Origin: CAYRAV01 sp964422365
GTDB taxonomy: Bacteria; Bacillota; Clostridia; Lachnospirales; Lachnospiraceae
NCBI GenBank assembly: GCA_964422365.1
Contig: CAYRAV010000018.1
Location: forward strand, 1-46,991
Length of the DNA: 46,991 nucleotides
Direction: 5' to 3'
The notes beneath the pieces were generated by a model. The model was given only the letters and a program-made list of their open reading frames with translations, was not told the DNA's origin and searched no databases. Below are positions 24,663-33,177 of the stretch, piece by piece. The position numbers and the translations under genes were made by a program. How positions within the stretch are numbered: position 1 is the stretch's first letter; each line of letters starts with the position of its first letter.

Positions 24663-25370
24663 ATGAATATTGCTATTTGTGATGATGATATGCTGACATC
24701 AACACAGTTAGAAAATTATTTAATAGAATATTTTAAACAAATCAAACTGAAACAACCTAAAATTAGTATCTACAACAGCGGTGAAGAACTGCTTTCAAAA
24801 AATGTTTCCTTCGATGTTGTCTTTTTAGATATTGAAATGCCGGGATTAAACGGTATTTATGTTGGACGTAAATTAAAACAGATGAATCCTAAAACAATTA
24901 TTATAATCATTACATCTTATATCCAATATCTTGATGATGCAATGAGATTTCATGTTTTCAGATATCTCTCTAAGCCGCTTGATAAGGAACGGCTCTTTAG
25001 AAACATGAAGGATGCCATTTCCATGTACAGCTCTTCTGTAAAAAAAATAGGAATCGAAACAAAAGAAGGAGTTCACACCATATTCACTTCTGATATCATT
25101 TTGATTGAGGCAAAAAAGCGCAAAGTGACCATTCATACAACTATGGCAGATTACCTATCTATCCATACTATAAATGATTGGAATCAACTATTAGATATGA
25201 ATTGTTTCTTCCGCTCGCACCGCAGCTATATCGTTAATTTTGAACATATCTCCGATTTTAATCATTCCTTAATATATTTATGCGGCAATGCGTACGAAGC
25301 CTATCTTACACGCAGAAGATATACACAATTCAAAGAGGCTTATTTACTTTATTTAGAAAGTATACGGTGA
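24663..25370 (+). CDS. LytTR-family response regulator (AgrA-like)
   Basis: 235 residues from the second ATG (24663), where GGAGAGG is correctly spaced. The receiver domain starts MNIAICDDDMLTS, with the phospho-acceptor in VVFLDIEMPGLNG (about residue 57) and the lysine in RYLSKPLDKERL. A LytTR DNA-binding domain follows from about 130 (IILIEAKKRKVTIHT, then CFFRSHRSYIVNFEHI). Such regulators control peptide-signalling, bacteriocin or virulence genes. The kinase gene begins six bases later. No agrB, agrD or exporter gene is visible beside it. Confidence 0.94.
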   Translation: MNIAICDDDMLTSTQLENYLIEYFKQIKLKQPKISIYNSGEELLSKNVSFDVVFLDIEMPGLNGIYVGRKLKQMNPKTIIIIITSYIQYLDDAMRFHVFRYLSKPLDKERLFRNMKDAISMYSSSVKKIGIETKEGVHTIFTSDIILIEAKKRKVTIHTTMADYLSIHTINDWNQLLDMNCFFRSHRSYIVNFEHISDFNHSLIYLCGNAYEAYLTRRRYTQFKEAYLLYLESIR

Positions 25371-25376
25371 CTTATT

Positions 25377-26687
25377 ATGAAAATTCTCATTTGTTCTATA
25401 ATTATTTATGTTTTAGAAGGGCTTATTTTCTGGCAGTATTGTACAAACATATTTCCCTCAAAACACAAAAAACGACTGGAAGGAATATCATTCTTTATTG
25501 GCTATTTCTTGCTTTTTTTAATTTCCTTTTTGGAAAACCTAATCATTAATTTTACTGCTTTCTTTTTCATTAATTTTATCTTATGCTTGGTTTTGTTTGT
25601 TTCCCATTGGTTTTCTGCATTGTTTCATGCCCTAATCACAGCTATCATAATGATGTTAAGCGAGCTTATAGTGCTTAATGTTTTTTCTGTTTCCCATTCT
25701 GTATCTGATTTTTATGAAACATACACAAATTTCAGAAGTTTGATTATACTTATTATGATTACTAAATTAATTTATTTTTTAATTTTACAAATGCTTTGTC
25801 TGCATATTGGCAAAAACCATTTCCTTGAAATAACAAATGCAAAAGGAACCTTCCTTTTATGTGCTGTACCATTTTTATCCACCTTTATTATGCTGACACT
25901 GGTAATTATTTATGCAAATATAAAAATGTCTTTTATTTCGGATGTTCTCATTATGACCAATGAAATTTTGCTTTTAGTTATAAATCTTCTAATTGCACAG
26001 CTTTTCTCATATATTCAGAAAAAAAACAGGGAGTTTCTAACGCTGCAGCTTCAATTGCAAAAAGAGTATGACACAAAATCTTATTTTGATATCCTTTTAA
26101 GACAAAGCGAAAAGCAAAAAGTTCTCATACATGATATTAGAAAACATCTGAATTCCATTTTGCTCTTAAATGAACAAAATGAATCGGAACAAATAACAGA
26201 TTATATTAACCAGCTTATACAATCTTCTAGTCTCCAGGACACAGTCGAAGTCAGCGACAATAAACTTTTAAATGGTATTCTGCAGCAATACATCATAAAA
26301 TGCAGCGAAAACCATATTAAGTTCAAGACAGATATCCGTTCTGGTGTAATAGATTTTTTAAGCTATGACGAATTAACCTCTCTCTTTTGCAACTTGCTAG
26401 ACAACTCCATCACTGCTGCTTCAACCATTCCCAATTCATTTATTGAACTGAGTGTTACAAAGCCGCCACAAAAATCTTTTATTGTCATTTCTATGATTAA
26501 TTCCTGTAGAATTAACCCGTTTTCTAAGGATGGGACATTAAAATCAACTAAACCTGACAGCTGGCGGCATGGATATGGTTTAAAAAGTATTCAGGATATC
26601 TTAGATCAGCATAACGGAAGTATGAAACTTTACTATGATGACAATACATCCACTTTTCATTCTATCCTTTTAATTAGTTCCCGCTGA
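25377..26687 (+). CDS. AgrC/ComD-type sensor histidine kinase (GHKL)
   Basis: 436 residues. Six hydrophobic segments fill the first 210 residues, the peptide-sensing layout of AgrC. A coiled linker leads to the phospho-accepting histidine in KVLIHDIRKHLNSIL, then the GHKL ATPase: LFCNLLDNSITAAST (N-box) and RHGYGLKSIQDILDQHNG (G-box). It pairs with the LytTR regulator just upstream. The likely ligand is a short peptide, inferred from the family only. Confidence 0.92.
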   Translation: MKILICSIIIYVLEGLIFWQYCTNIFPSKHKKRLEGISFFIGYFLLFLISFLENLIINFTAFFFINFILCLVLFVSHWFSALFHALITAIIMMLSELIVLNVFSVSHSVSDFYETYTNFRSLIILIMITKLIYFLILQMLCLHIGKNHFLEITNAKGTFLLCAVPFLSTFIMLTLVIIYANIKMSFISDVLIMTNEILLLVINLLIAQLFSYIQKKNREFLTLQLQLQKEYDTKSYFDILLRQSEKQKVLIHDIRKHLNSILLLNEQNESEQITDYINQLIQSSSLQDTVEVSDNKLLNGILQQYIIKCSENHIKFKTDIRSGVIDFLSYDELTSLFCNLLDNSITAASTIPNSFIELSVTKPPQKSFIVISMINSCRINPFSKDGTLKSTKPDSWRHGYGLKSIQDILDQHNGSMKLYYDDNTSTFHSILLISSR

Positions 26688-27001
26688 TTAATCAGGTATC
26701 TGCACCTGCCATATAAAACGATGGTACAGAATTTCCTTTATCATGATAATCACCATCATTATAAGGATAACATTTTTCATTTAAATTATGAAAAAATGAT
26801 GGAAAACTATTGAAAAATTGTAATTTAGTGTATATATATTATTATAGTTTATGATTTTCTTAAGCAAGTGAAAAAGATGGGAAGGAATTTTACAATATGG
26901 TAATAGAGTGACCAAGTCGGTATTGCTAATTTTGAAAAATAGCTGTTCTATAACTTTCCGTTTGTAGAATTGAAAAAGCAAAAATTGGAGGATAAATTTT
27001 T
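26688..27001. other. Intergenic stretch before a small gene
   Basis: No peptide-precursor gene of useful length is visible here, although an autoinducer might be expected. TTGAAA at 26810, followed about 17 bases later by a TATATA run, is a weak promoter candidate for the gene at 27002. Confidence 0.4.
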
Positions 27002-27283
27002 ATGGACGAAACAAATATTGTGTTTTTATCAGATGGAAGAAAAGTTGTTTTAGACGATGATGATGATATTATCATATCTTTAGTTTCAAACAATACAACA
27101 GAAGACACATTCGTGATGTCCTATCCTTCTGGTGGTTATGGAGGAGGTTCGTTACAACTTTCTCCGTCTGAGAAATATTTAATTTTTTGCTATTTTTCTG
27201 GTCAAAGTGAAGAGGCATTTTCGTTACTTAAAATTGAAAATGGACAATTAAAGTCTTTATATAATTCCAGTTTGTCTGGTTAA
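27002..27283 (+). CDS. Small acidic protein, unknown
   Basis: 93 residues with GGAGG ten bases upstream. It starts MDETNIVFLSDGRKVVLDDD, has a glycine-rich turn (SYPSGGYGGGSLQLSPSEKY) and a core of alternating hydrophobic residues, so probably a small beta-rich cytoplasmic protein. There is no signal peptide or membrane helix. It reminds me of immunity-type proteins, but I cannot place the family, and the abrupt ending (YNSSLSG) may mean the C-terminus has been lost. Confidence 0.6.
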   Translation: MDETNIVFLSDGRKVVLDDDDDIIISLVSNNTTEDTFVMSYPSGGYGGGSLQLSPSEKYLIFCYFSGQSEEAFSLLKIENGQLKSLYNSSLSG

Positions 27284-27408
27284 TGCAATCAGTTTTTAGT
27301 ATTTAATAATCAAGCTCATAGCTGCCAACGGAAACGGCATGTAAAAAAACGTTGATGGCTGTTTTTGCCTCTTCAAAGTCTCGGTATTCATGAAGGTTTT
27401 TATTTGTA

Positions 27409-28506
27409 CTATTCCTTGGAATCATTATTATTGACCGATTTTAGTTTGCAAGCATCAAATTTCATCTTTATTGTCTTTAAATAGCTATCTATATCAGACT
27501 CATAATATTGATTTGGATTATGACACCAAGGATTTTGGCATACAAAAAACTTAAAATTATTAGCTTGTATCATTTTTTGTGAAAAGACATCTTTATATTC
27601 AAAATAACCTAATGACAACAATTCAAGAATCTCGCAAGACAACTCGTATATCTCTACAAATTCATTTATATGCATTTTTACATTTTGAGCTGTTTCTATA
27701 TCACTAATATCGAAATGAGCAATTAGCTTATCCCTCACTGGTTCAAGTTTTTTAGCAATCGAAACAACCTCCTTTATTTTTGTGCTTGCTTTCTTTAAAG
27801 TATCCTCTATATTAGACTTATCACTTACTTTGATTCCTATAAAAGATTGTAAATATTTTATTCCACAATTTTTTCTCTTTTTTACATCACAAGCATCTAA
27901 ATATAATTTAGAAATTGTTAGTATCATCAAGTCTACTGTATTCCCTAAATAGTTGTTTAGGAAAAATGTATCTTGCGGAAATATCTCATCTGGATAATAT
28001 TTATCGAGAAAGTCCAATATTTTTTTGCAATGATATAGATTTACATCATATCTCTTTAACTGATTACTTAATAGTTCTAAAACATTCTCAAAATCCGCCT
28101 GCTCCTCCTCTAGCATTAAATTTTTGTAGTGTGTCACTGTTGAATACCTCCTTTGTTCAAGAAAATAGTGCTCAATATGTCCGTCGATAGTATTGGCCTT
28201 TTCTGCCCACTCATCACTTCCAATCTCAATTTTTGCATATAATGAGTAGTAATGAAATAAGAAATTTACGAACTCACGTATTTTGAGTTCTTCATTCCTT
28301 TCATTACATCTATCACGCATTGATATTAAATCAGAAAAGCATATATAATTAATTTTAGATAGTGCTTTATTATCCATTTCTTTTAAGCATATCATGCAAT
28401 CTTCTATGTTCTCAATGAAACTTTTCGTGTTAAAAGTTTCATCTTTTAAATAAAATTTTTCTAAATCTGCAATAAGATTTTCATAGATTTTTTTAAACAC
28501 ATTCAT
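27409..28506 (-). CDS. HEPN-like protein (possible AbiU2-type RNase)
   Basis: 365 residues, mostly helical by eye. The segment KKLEPVRDKLIAHFDISD contains R258-x5-H264, the RX4-6H motif of HEPN ribonucleases. The preceding helix (VDLMILTISKLYLDA) resembles the start of AbiU2-like HEPN domains. HEPN proteins often cleave RNA in phage-defence or toxin-antitoxin systems. The N-terminal half matches nothing I know. It stands alone, convergent with the small gene at 27002, so an antitoxin is not obvious. Alternative: a non-catalytic HEPN scaffold. There is low codon or context support for recent transfer. Confidence 0.6.
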   Translation of the reverse strand: MNVFKKIYENLIADLEKFYLKDETFNTKSFIENIEDCMICLKEMDNKALSKINYICFSDLISMRDRCNERNEELKIREFVNFLFHYYSLYAKIEIGSDEWAEKANTIDGHIEHYFLEQRRYSTVTHYKNLMLEEEQADFENVLELLSNQLKRYDVNLYHCKKILDFLDKYYPDEIFPQDTFFLNNYLGNTVDLMILTISKLYLDACDVKKRKNCGIKYLQSFIGIKVSDKSNIEDTLKKASTKIKEVVSIAKKLEPVRDKLIAHFDISDIETAQNVKMHINEFVEIYELSCEILELLSLGYFEYKDVFSQKMIQANNFKFFVCQNPWCHNPNQYYESDIDSYLKTIKMKFDACKLKSVNNNDSKE

Positions 28507-28745
28507 GCCTCCTATCTAAATTTATAAACTCAATGTTACTGTCTATAACATTATACCATAACTCTATTCCGATTACAAAAAACATACCGTTCATTTTATA
28601 CAAAATCTGCAATACTTTTTAACTTTGCCCTCAAAGGGGTGTATCTCCACTTTAGCAGGGGTGTACAGATTCCATACATCCCTGTCGAATGGCGAAAGCA
28701 AGGTTCTATCCGTCCACAAAAAAATAGGGCACACAGAAATAGTTT

Positions 28746-28814
28746 TTACCAAAATGAACACTCATCATCATAACTCAATCTTTCATAAAATGCTGTTATT
28801 TTTTCTTTTCTCAT
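28746..28814 (-). pseudogene. Remnant of a large serine recombinase (TnpX-like)
   Basis: A GAAAGGAGG site precedes an ATG at 28814 that encodes MRKEKITAFYERLSYDDE and stops after 22 codons. This is the typical start of the TnpX/large serine recombinases of clostridial mobilizable elements (usually ITALYCRLSRDDE). The rest of the gene is absent. Further on, a minus-strand stretch (about 28590-28700, WTDRTLLSPFDRDVWNLYT) may be another coding remnant. It marks an old element insertion. Confidence 0.5.
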
Positions 28815-28850
28815 AGCTAGTGTTCCTCCTTTCTATAGTAATAAAATAAA

Positions 28851-28899
28851 CTATAAAAGTTTCCCTATACAAAAATGGTATAAAGAAGTACTTTTATAG
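28851..28899. repeat. Perfect 10-bp inverted repeat beside the recombinase remnant
   Basis: CTATAAAAGT at 28851-28860 and ACTTTTATAG at 28890-28899, separated by 29 bases. It lies just upstream of the recombinase start, where att sites or recombinase promoters occur in TnpX-type elements. Confidence 0.5.
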
Positions 28900-29070
28900 C
28901 TTATAACACCTGTCGCAGCCAAATGCTTCTTTCAATCCCTATTCCAATGTTTTTTAGATATCTATTCCTATTGATTTTGTACATTCCCACAAATGATACC
29001 CATTTGGATATCCCAGTTACACATACCACAATCCATGCCTATCCGGCTCATGAACTCTGCCGATAAGATT

Positions 29071-29115
29071 ACCACAATGGAAATGCTTTACACTGAAAAA
29101 TATAGTATAAATGGC
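29071..29115 (+). repeat. Second dispersed repeat family, copy upstream of bioY
   Basis: ACCACAATGGAAATGCTTTA through TATAAATGGC matches 19792-19835 with scattered substitutions. It lies just before the BirA-type operator. Confidence 0.55.
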
Positions 29116-29133
29116 TTGGATGAACTATAACCT

Positions 29134-29164
29134 TTGTAAACTTATCATTAATTAAAGTTGACAA
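29134..29164 (+). promoter_or_regulatory. BirA-type biotin operator
   Basis: TTGTAAAC, a 15-base spacer and GTTGACAA. The arms are complementary except for one position and match the spacing and sequence of Firmicutes BirA sites. The right arm overlaps the -35 box, so bound BirA-biotinyl-AMP would block the promoter. Confidence 0.78.
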
Positions 29165-29185
29165 TTATGGTGTGTTATGTTATCT
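29158..29185 (+). promoter_or_regulatory. Promoter of the biotin operon
   Basis: TTGACA, a 16-bp spacer and TTATCT. The -35 lies in the right arm of the operator. The leader to bioY is long (about 310 bases) and contains repeat-like and inverted-repeat sequence. Confidence 0.6.
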
Positions 29186-29368
29186 TTTTCTTGTGAAAAT
29201 GAAAATAATGGTAATATACGTTTTCTATTCTTAACCTGTCAAAAAATATGACAGTGCTTTGTACAGATAAGAAATATTGATGAACTGCCCCATATGAATA
29301 TGTTGAAGACAGCATCATGAACAAAATGACCAGCCAAAATGTTTGGTTTTGGTGAATATGTATATTCG

Positions 29369-29475
29369 GCATTTTGTGAATGGCACCTTCTGAATAATTT
29401 ACCAGACAAACCGTAAATTTTTTGGTAATAATGTACATTCTGGTAAATTATGAATGGCATGGCTGAATAGTTGCT
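29369..29475 (+). repeat. Repeat-derived leader segment before bioY
   Basis: Contains the 23-bp segment shared with 22694-22716. It is followed by AATTTACCAGA and its exact complement TCTGGTAAATT about 31 bases apart, then GGCATGGCTGAATAGTT, similar to sequence near 19880. Confidence 0.55.
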
Positions 29476-29503
29476 AGAATTTTATAAAAAAGGAGTAGAT
29501 AAT

Positions 29504-30058
29504 TTGAGAAATAAAAAAACAAAAGATCTGATTTTATGTGCTCTCTTTGTGGCTTTGATTGCGGCAGGAGCATTTATCAAGATTCCCGTTCCCCTGGTTC
29601 CATTTACCCTGCAATATCTATTTACCATGCTGGCAGGACTTTTGCTTGGTGGAAAACGTGGATTTTATTCCGTCTGTGTATATATTATTTTTGGACTTAT
29701 AGGGCTTCCTGTTTTCGCACAGGGAGGCGGGATTGGCTATATATTCCAGCCAAGTTTTGGATATATCATTGGTTTTGCTGTAGGTGCCTTTATGACAGGT
29801 GTGATTGCAGATAAGAGCAGTAACCCCGGATACAAACGGCTGCTTGCTGCAAATTTTATTGGACTTGCAATTGTATATCTTTTTGGAATGGCCTACTATT
29901 ACCTGATGAGCACATTTTATCTTGGAACCCCCATTGGGTTATGGCCTTTATTCTTATATTGCTTTATACTGGCTGTTCCTGGAGATATTGTGCTATGTAT
30001 TCTAGGCGCAATATTGGGAAAACGTCTGATACCAATTGTAAAAAGAGAAGGGGTGTAA
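29504..30058 (+). CDS. bioY: Biotin transporter BioY (ECF S component)
   Basis: 184 residues from a TTG at 29504 with AAAGGAG correctly spaced; an upstream in-frame start lacks a site. Six membrane segments. The family's FIKIPVPLVPFTLQYLF and AGLLLGGKRG motifs are present, as is GLPVFAQGGGIGYIFQPSFG. BioY binds biotin and works with shared ECF energising subunits (EcfA, EcfA', EcfT) encoded elsewhere. It heads the biotin operon, so uptake and synthesis are switched together by the BirA-type site. Confidence 0.96.
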   Translation: MRNKKTKDLILCALFVALIAAGAFIKIPVPLVPFTLQYLFTMLAGLLLGGKRGFYSVCVYIIFGLIGLPVFAQGGGIGYIFQPSFGYIIGFAVGAFMTGVIADKSSNPGYKRLLAANFIGLAIVYLFGMAYYYLMSTFYLGTPIGLWPLFLYCFILAVPGDIVLCILGAILGKRLIPIVKREGV

Positions 30059-30064
30059 TCATAA

Positions 30065-31036
30065 ATGATTGATATTGAAATTTTAGCAGATAAAGTTCTG
30101 AGCGGAAAAGAAATTACCAGACAGGAGGCAATGGAATTATATGACCAGCCTTTAAAAATATTATGTAAAACAGCTGACAAAATTCGAAAACATTTTTGCT
30201 TTAATAGATTTGATATCTGTACTATTGTCAATGGAAAAAGCGGCCAGTGTTCTGAAAACTGCCGTTTCTGTGCTCAGTCTGCCCATAATCATACCAATAC
30301 TGCCAAATACCCTTTACTCCCAATGGAGGAAATCGTGAATTTGGCAAAAATAAATAGTGAAAAGGGTGTGCTGCGTTATTCTATTGTTACTTCCGGAAAA
30401 CGTTTGTCAAATGAGGAAGTAGAACAGATGTGCCAAACTATCCGAAAAATCAAAGAAGAAACGGAAATTTCTGTCTGCATTTCTTTTGGTCTGCTCAATG
30501 AAGAACAGTATAGAAAATTAAAGGAAGCTGGAGTAAGCAGAGTCCATAACAATCTGGAAACTTCCCGAAGAAATTTTCCAAACATTTGTACCACACATAC
30601 TTTTGAAGATAAGATAACTGCAATTCGTGCAGCACAGAGGGCCGGTCTTTTCGTGTGCAGCGGTGGAATAATGGGGCTTGGAGAAACATTGGAGGATCGA
30701 ATTGATATGGCATTTACTTTAAGAGAGCTTGGAATAAAAAGCGTTCCTGTAAATATGCTCAATCCTATTCCGGGAACTCCTTTGATGGAAAATAAAAGAT
30801 TGGCTGTAGAAGACATGTGCCGGATTGTGGCTGTATACCGCTTTATCCTTCCTGATGCTTCTATTCGGCTTGCAGGAGGACGCGGATTGATGCCGGATAA
30901 AGGGCGAAGCTGTTTTCTCTCAGGAGCTAATGCAGCGATTTCCGGGGATATGCTGACCACAGCTGGTATTACGGTTGAAACAGATATGCAGATGCTCAAA
31001 GAACTTGGATATGAGGTGAAGTATGATAACAAATAA
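30065..31036 (+). CDS. bioB: Biotin synthase
   Basis: 323 residues, normal length. A radical-SAM enzyme that inserts sulfur into dethiobiotin. The cluster motif CSENCRFC places cysteines at 62, 66 and 69. The substrate-side YSIVTSGKRLS, HNNLETSRRNFP and ASIRLAGGRG segments are present. GAAGGGG lies upstream, seven bases after bioY. The end overlaps bioD by 14 bases. Confidence 0.97.
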   Translation: MIDIEILADKVLSGKEITRQEAMELYDQPLKILCKTADKIRKHFCFNRFDICTIVNGKSGQCSENCRFCAQSAHNHTNTAKYPLLPMEEIVNLAKINSEKGVLRYSIVTSGKRLSNEEVEQMCQTIRKIKEETEISVCISFGLLNEEQYRKLKEAGVSRVHNNLETSRRNFPNICTTHTFEDKITAIRAAQRAGLFVCSGGIMGLGETLEDRIDMAFTLRELGIKSVPVNMLNPIPGTPLMENKRLAVEDMCRIVAVYRFILPDASIRLAGGRGLMPDKGRSCFLSGANAAISGDMLTTAGITVETDMQMLKELGYEVKYDNK

Positions 31037-31712
31037 AAAATTATTTATCACTGGAACAGGAACAGATGTTGGAAAAACTTTTGTAACAGGATTGATTCTA
31101 AAGAAATTGAAACAATATGGGATAAATAATGCTTATTATAAAGCTGCTATGAGCGGGAATGAGCAGAGACCAGATGGAAGTCTAATTCCGGGAGATGCTT
31201 TGTATGTAAAAGAAGTTTCAGGAATCAGCCAGCCGCTAGAGGAAATGTGTCCTTTCGTTTACAAAAATGCTGTTTCTCCACATCTGGCTTCCCAGCTAGA
31301 GGGCAATCCTGTCCAGATGAACCGTGTGCTTAGCAATTTTGAAGATGTTTGTAGAAAATATGAATATGTCACTATGGAAGGTTCTGGTGGAATTCTTTGT
31401 CCAATCTGCTTTGATAAGGAACAGCTTTGGCTTTCAGATATAATCAAATCCTGCCATCTGGGATGTTTGCTCATCGCAGATGCTGGACTTGGTACGATCA
31501 ATGATGTTGGATTGACTGCATTTTATATGAAAGAACAGGGTATTTTGTTAAAGGGCATTATTTTTAATCATTTCCAGCCCGGAAACCTGATGCATGAAGA
31601 CAACTTGAAAATGTGTGAATATCTGACAGGAACAAAGGTTGCAGCCTGCGTCAAAGATAATGATACAGATTTGGATATCTCTATAGAATTACTGCAGTCA
31701 CTGTATGAGTAA
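31023..31712 (+). CDS. bioD: Dethiobiotin synthetase
   Basis: 229 residues. It forms the ureido ring of dethiobiotin from 7,8-diaminopelargonate, CO2 and ATP. The P-loop is GTGTDVGKTFVTG, and KAAMSGNE and MEGSGGILCPI match the substrate and Mg sites. It starts inside bioB behind GAGGTG and is translationally coupled to it. Confidence 0.95.
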   Translation: MITNKKLFITGTGTDVGKTFVTGLILKKLKQYGINNAYYKAAMSGNEQRPDGSLIPGDALYVKEVSGISQPLEEMCPFVYKNAVSPHLASQLEGNPVQMNRVLSNFEDVCRKYEYVTMEGSGGILCPICFDKEQLWLSDIIKSCHLGCLLIADAGLGTINDVGLTAFYMKEQGILLKGIIFNHFQPGNLMHEDNLKMCEYLTGTKVAACVKDNDTDLDISIELLQSLYE

Positions 31713-31728
31713 AGGAGGAAAAAAAACA

Positions 31729-32928
31729 ATGATCTGGTATCCATACGAACAAATGAAAACGATGAAAGCACCTTATGAGATTGTGGATGCAAATGGTGTT
31801 TATTTACATACCAAAGACCGCAAGCTCATAGATTCGGTATCTTCCTGGTGGAGTGTCATTCATGGCTACAAGCACCCAGAATTAAATCAGGCTATTATTT
31901 CACAAGTAGAAAAGTTCTCTCATGTGATGCTTGGAGGACTGACCCACGAACCTGCACAGAAACTTTCAGAAAAACTACAGAAATGGCTTCCCGGCGATCT
32001 GGATTATTGTTTCTTTTCTGATTCTGGAAGTGTGGCTGTAGAGGTTGCACTAAAAATGGCACTACAGTATTATATGAACCGCAAAGAGGAACAGCGCACC
32101 ATGATTCTTGCTTTGGAACATGCATATCATGGTGATACTTTTAAAACCATGGAGGCAGGTGATGACGAAGATTATCATTTTGTGTTGAAAGCATATGGGG
32201 CCAGCAAATATGTGGTACATATTCCCACACAGATAGAGGATTTAGAGCGGGCTTTTTTAGAATATCATGACCGTTTGAATTGTTTTATTGTGGAACCTCT
32301 GCTACAGGGAGCAGGCGGAATGCGGATGTATGATATTTCTTTTTTGAAGAGAGCAAGAGAACTATGCGATCAGTATGGGGTACTGCTGATTTTTGATGAA
32401 GTTGCAACCGGATTTGGACGTACAGGAAACCGATTTGCTGCTGACTTGGTGCTGCCAGATATTTTAGTCTTAGGAAAGGCACTGACTGGTGGTTATATTG
32501 GGCACGCAGCCACAGTAGCAAATAGAAAAGTTTATGAAGGTTTTTATGATAACAATCCAGAACATGCCCTGATGCATGGACCCACATTTATGGGCAATGC
32601 TTTGGCATGCAGCGTGGCACTAAAATCCATTGAGCTTTTTGAAACTGAGGATTATATGTCAAAAATCTACAAAATTGAGCAAATCACCCGTAGAGAAATG
32701 GAACTTTTTTCTGATTCTCGGATAAAAGAAGTTAGGATTATGGGAGGATGCATCTGCATAGAAGTGAAAGATGCATCTGTGCTGGAAGGATATCAGCAAT
32801 TTGCTTATGAAAAAGGTGTATTCAGCAGACCATTTTTAAAATATTTATATGCTATGGTACCTTATGTGATAAAAGAAGATGAACTAATAAAAGTGCTGGA
32901 TACTATGAAAGCATGGTTTACTTTGTAA
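31729..32928 (+). CDS. bioA: Adenosylmethionine-8-amino-7-oxononanoate aminotransferase
   Basis: 399 residues from the ATG at 31729 behind AAAGGAGG; the frame opens earlier at 31705 inside bioD. It makes 7,8-diaminopelargonate using AdoMet as amino donor. MIWYPYEQMK is the BioA start, SSWWSVIHGY contains the paired tryptophans, LIFDEVATGFGRTG binds PLP, and Lys250 (LVLGKALTGG) is the Schiff-base lysine. It ends the operon. bioF and the pimelate-forming genes are not here. Confidence 0.96.
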   Translation: MIWYPYEQMKTMKAPYEIVDANGVYLHTKDRKLIDSVSSWWSVIHGYKHPELNQAIISQVEKFSHVMLGGLTHEPAQKLSEKLQKWLPGDLDYCFFSDSGSVAVEVALKMALQYYMNRKEEQRTMILALEHAYHGDTFKTMEAGDDEDYHFVLKAYGASKYVVHIPTQIEDLERAFLEYHDRLNCFIVEPLLQGAGGMRMYDISFLKRARELCDQYGVLLIFDEVATGFGRTGNRFAADLVLPDILVLGKALTGGYIGHAATVANRKVYEGFYDNNPEHALMHGPTFMGNALACSVALKSIELFETEDYMSKIYKIEQITRREMELFSDSRIKEVRIMGGCICIEVKDASVLEGYQQFAYEKGVFSRPFLKYLYAMVPYVIKEDELIKVLDTMKAWFTL

Positions 32929-33012
32929 AACAGATTATTCCTTTATCTATTTATCTATTTCTTTATCTATTGTGCATTTCAATAAAACATCAAATTAGAA
33001 CGATTCCTTTAT

Positions 33013-33064
33013 GGCGGTTTTCCTATATGTCTGCTGCAGCAGACATTGTGAATACCGCCTTTTT
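33013..33064 (+). terminator. Terminator of the biotin operon
   Basis: GGCGGT/ACCGCC outer stem with a perfect inner palindrome TGTCTGCTGCAGCAGACA, then TTTTTT. Confidence 0.85.
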
Positions 33065-33115
33065 AAACATGCTTTATCCTGTTTGTGCAGTATCATTTCC
33101 GAACCCAAATGTTTA

Positions 33116-33144
33116 TTGCTTTGTTTAGATATATTTTCTATAAT
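33116..33144 (+). promoter_or_regulatory. Promoter of the PP2C-like gene
   Basis: TTGCTT, a 17-bp spacer and a perfect TATAAT, 34 bases upstream of the start codon. Confidence 0.65.
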
Positions 33145-33177
33145 GAATACAAATACAATTTGACGGGAGGAAAATGG

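Noticed and set aside
28625..28816. Plus-strand frame of 63 residues over the recombinase scar
   Set aside because: It is antisense to the remnant and has no ribosome-binding site or recognisable pattern.
30376..31032. 218-residue minus-strand frame opposite bioB
   Set aside because: bioB on the plus strand has all catalytic motifs; the opposite frame is a shadow.
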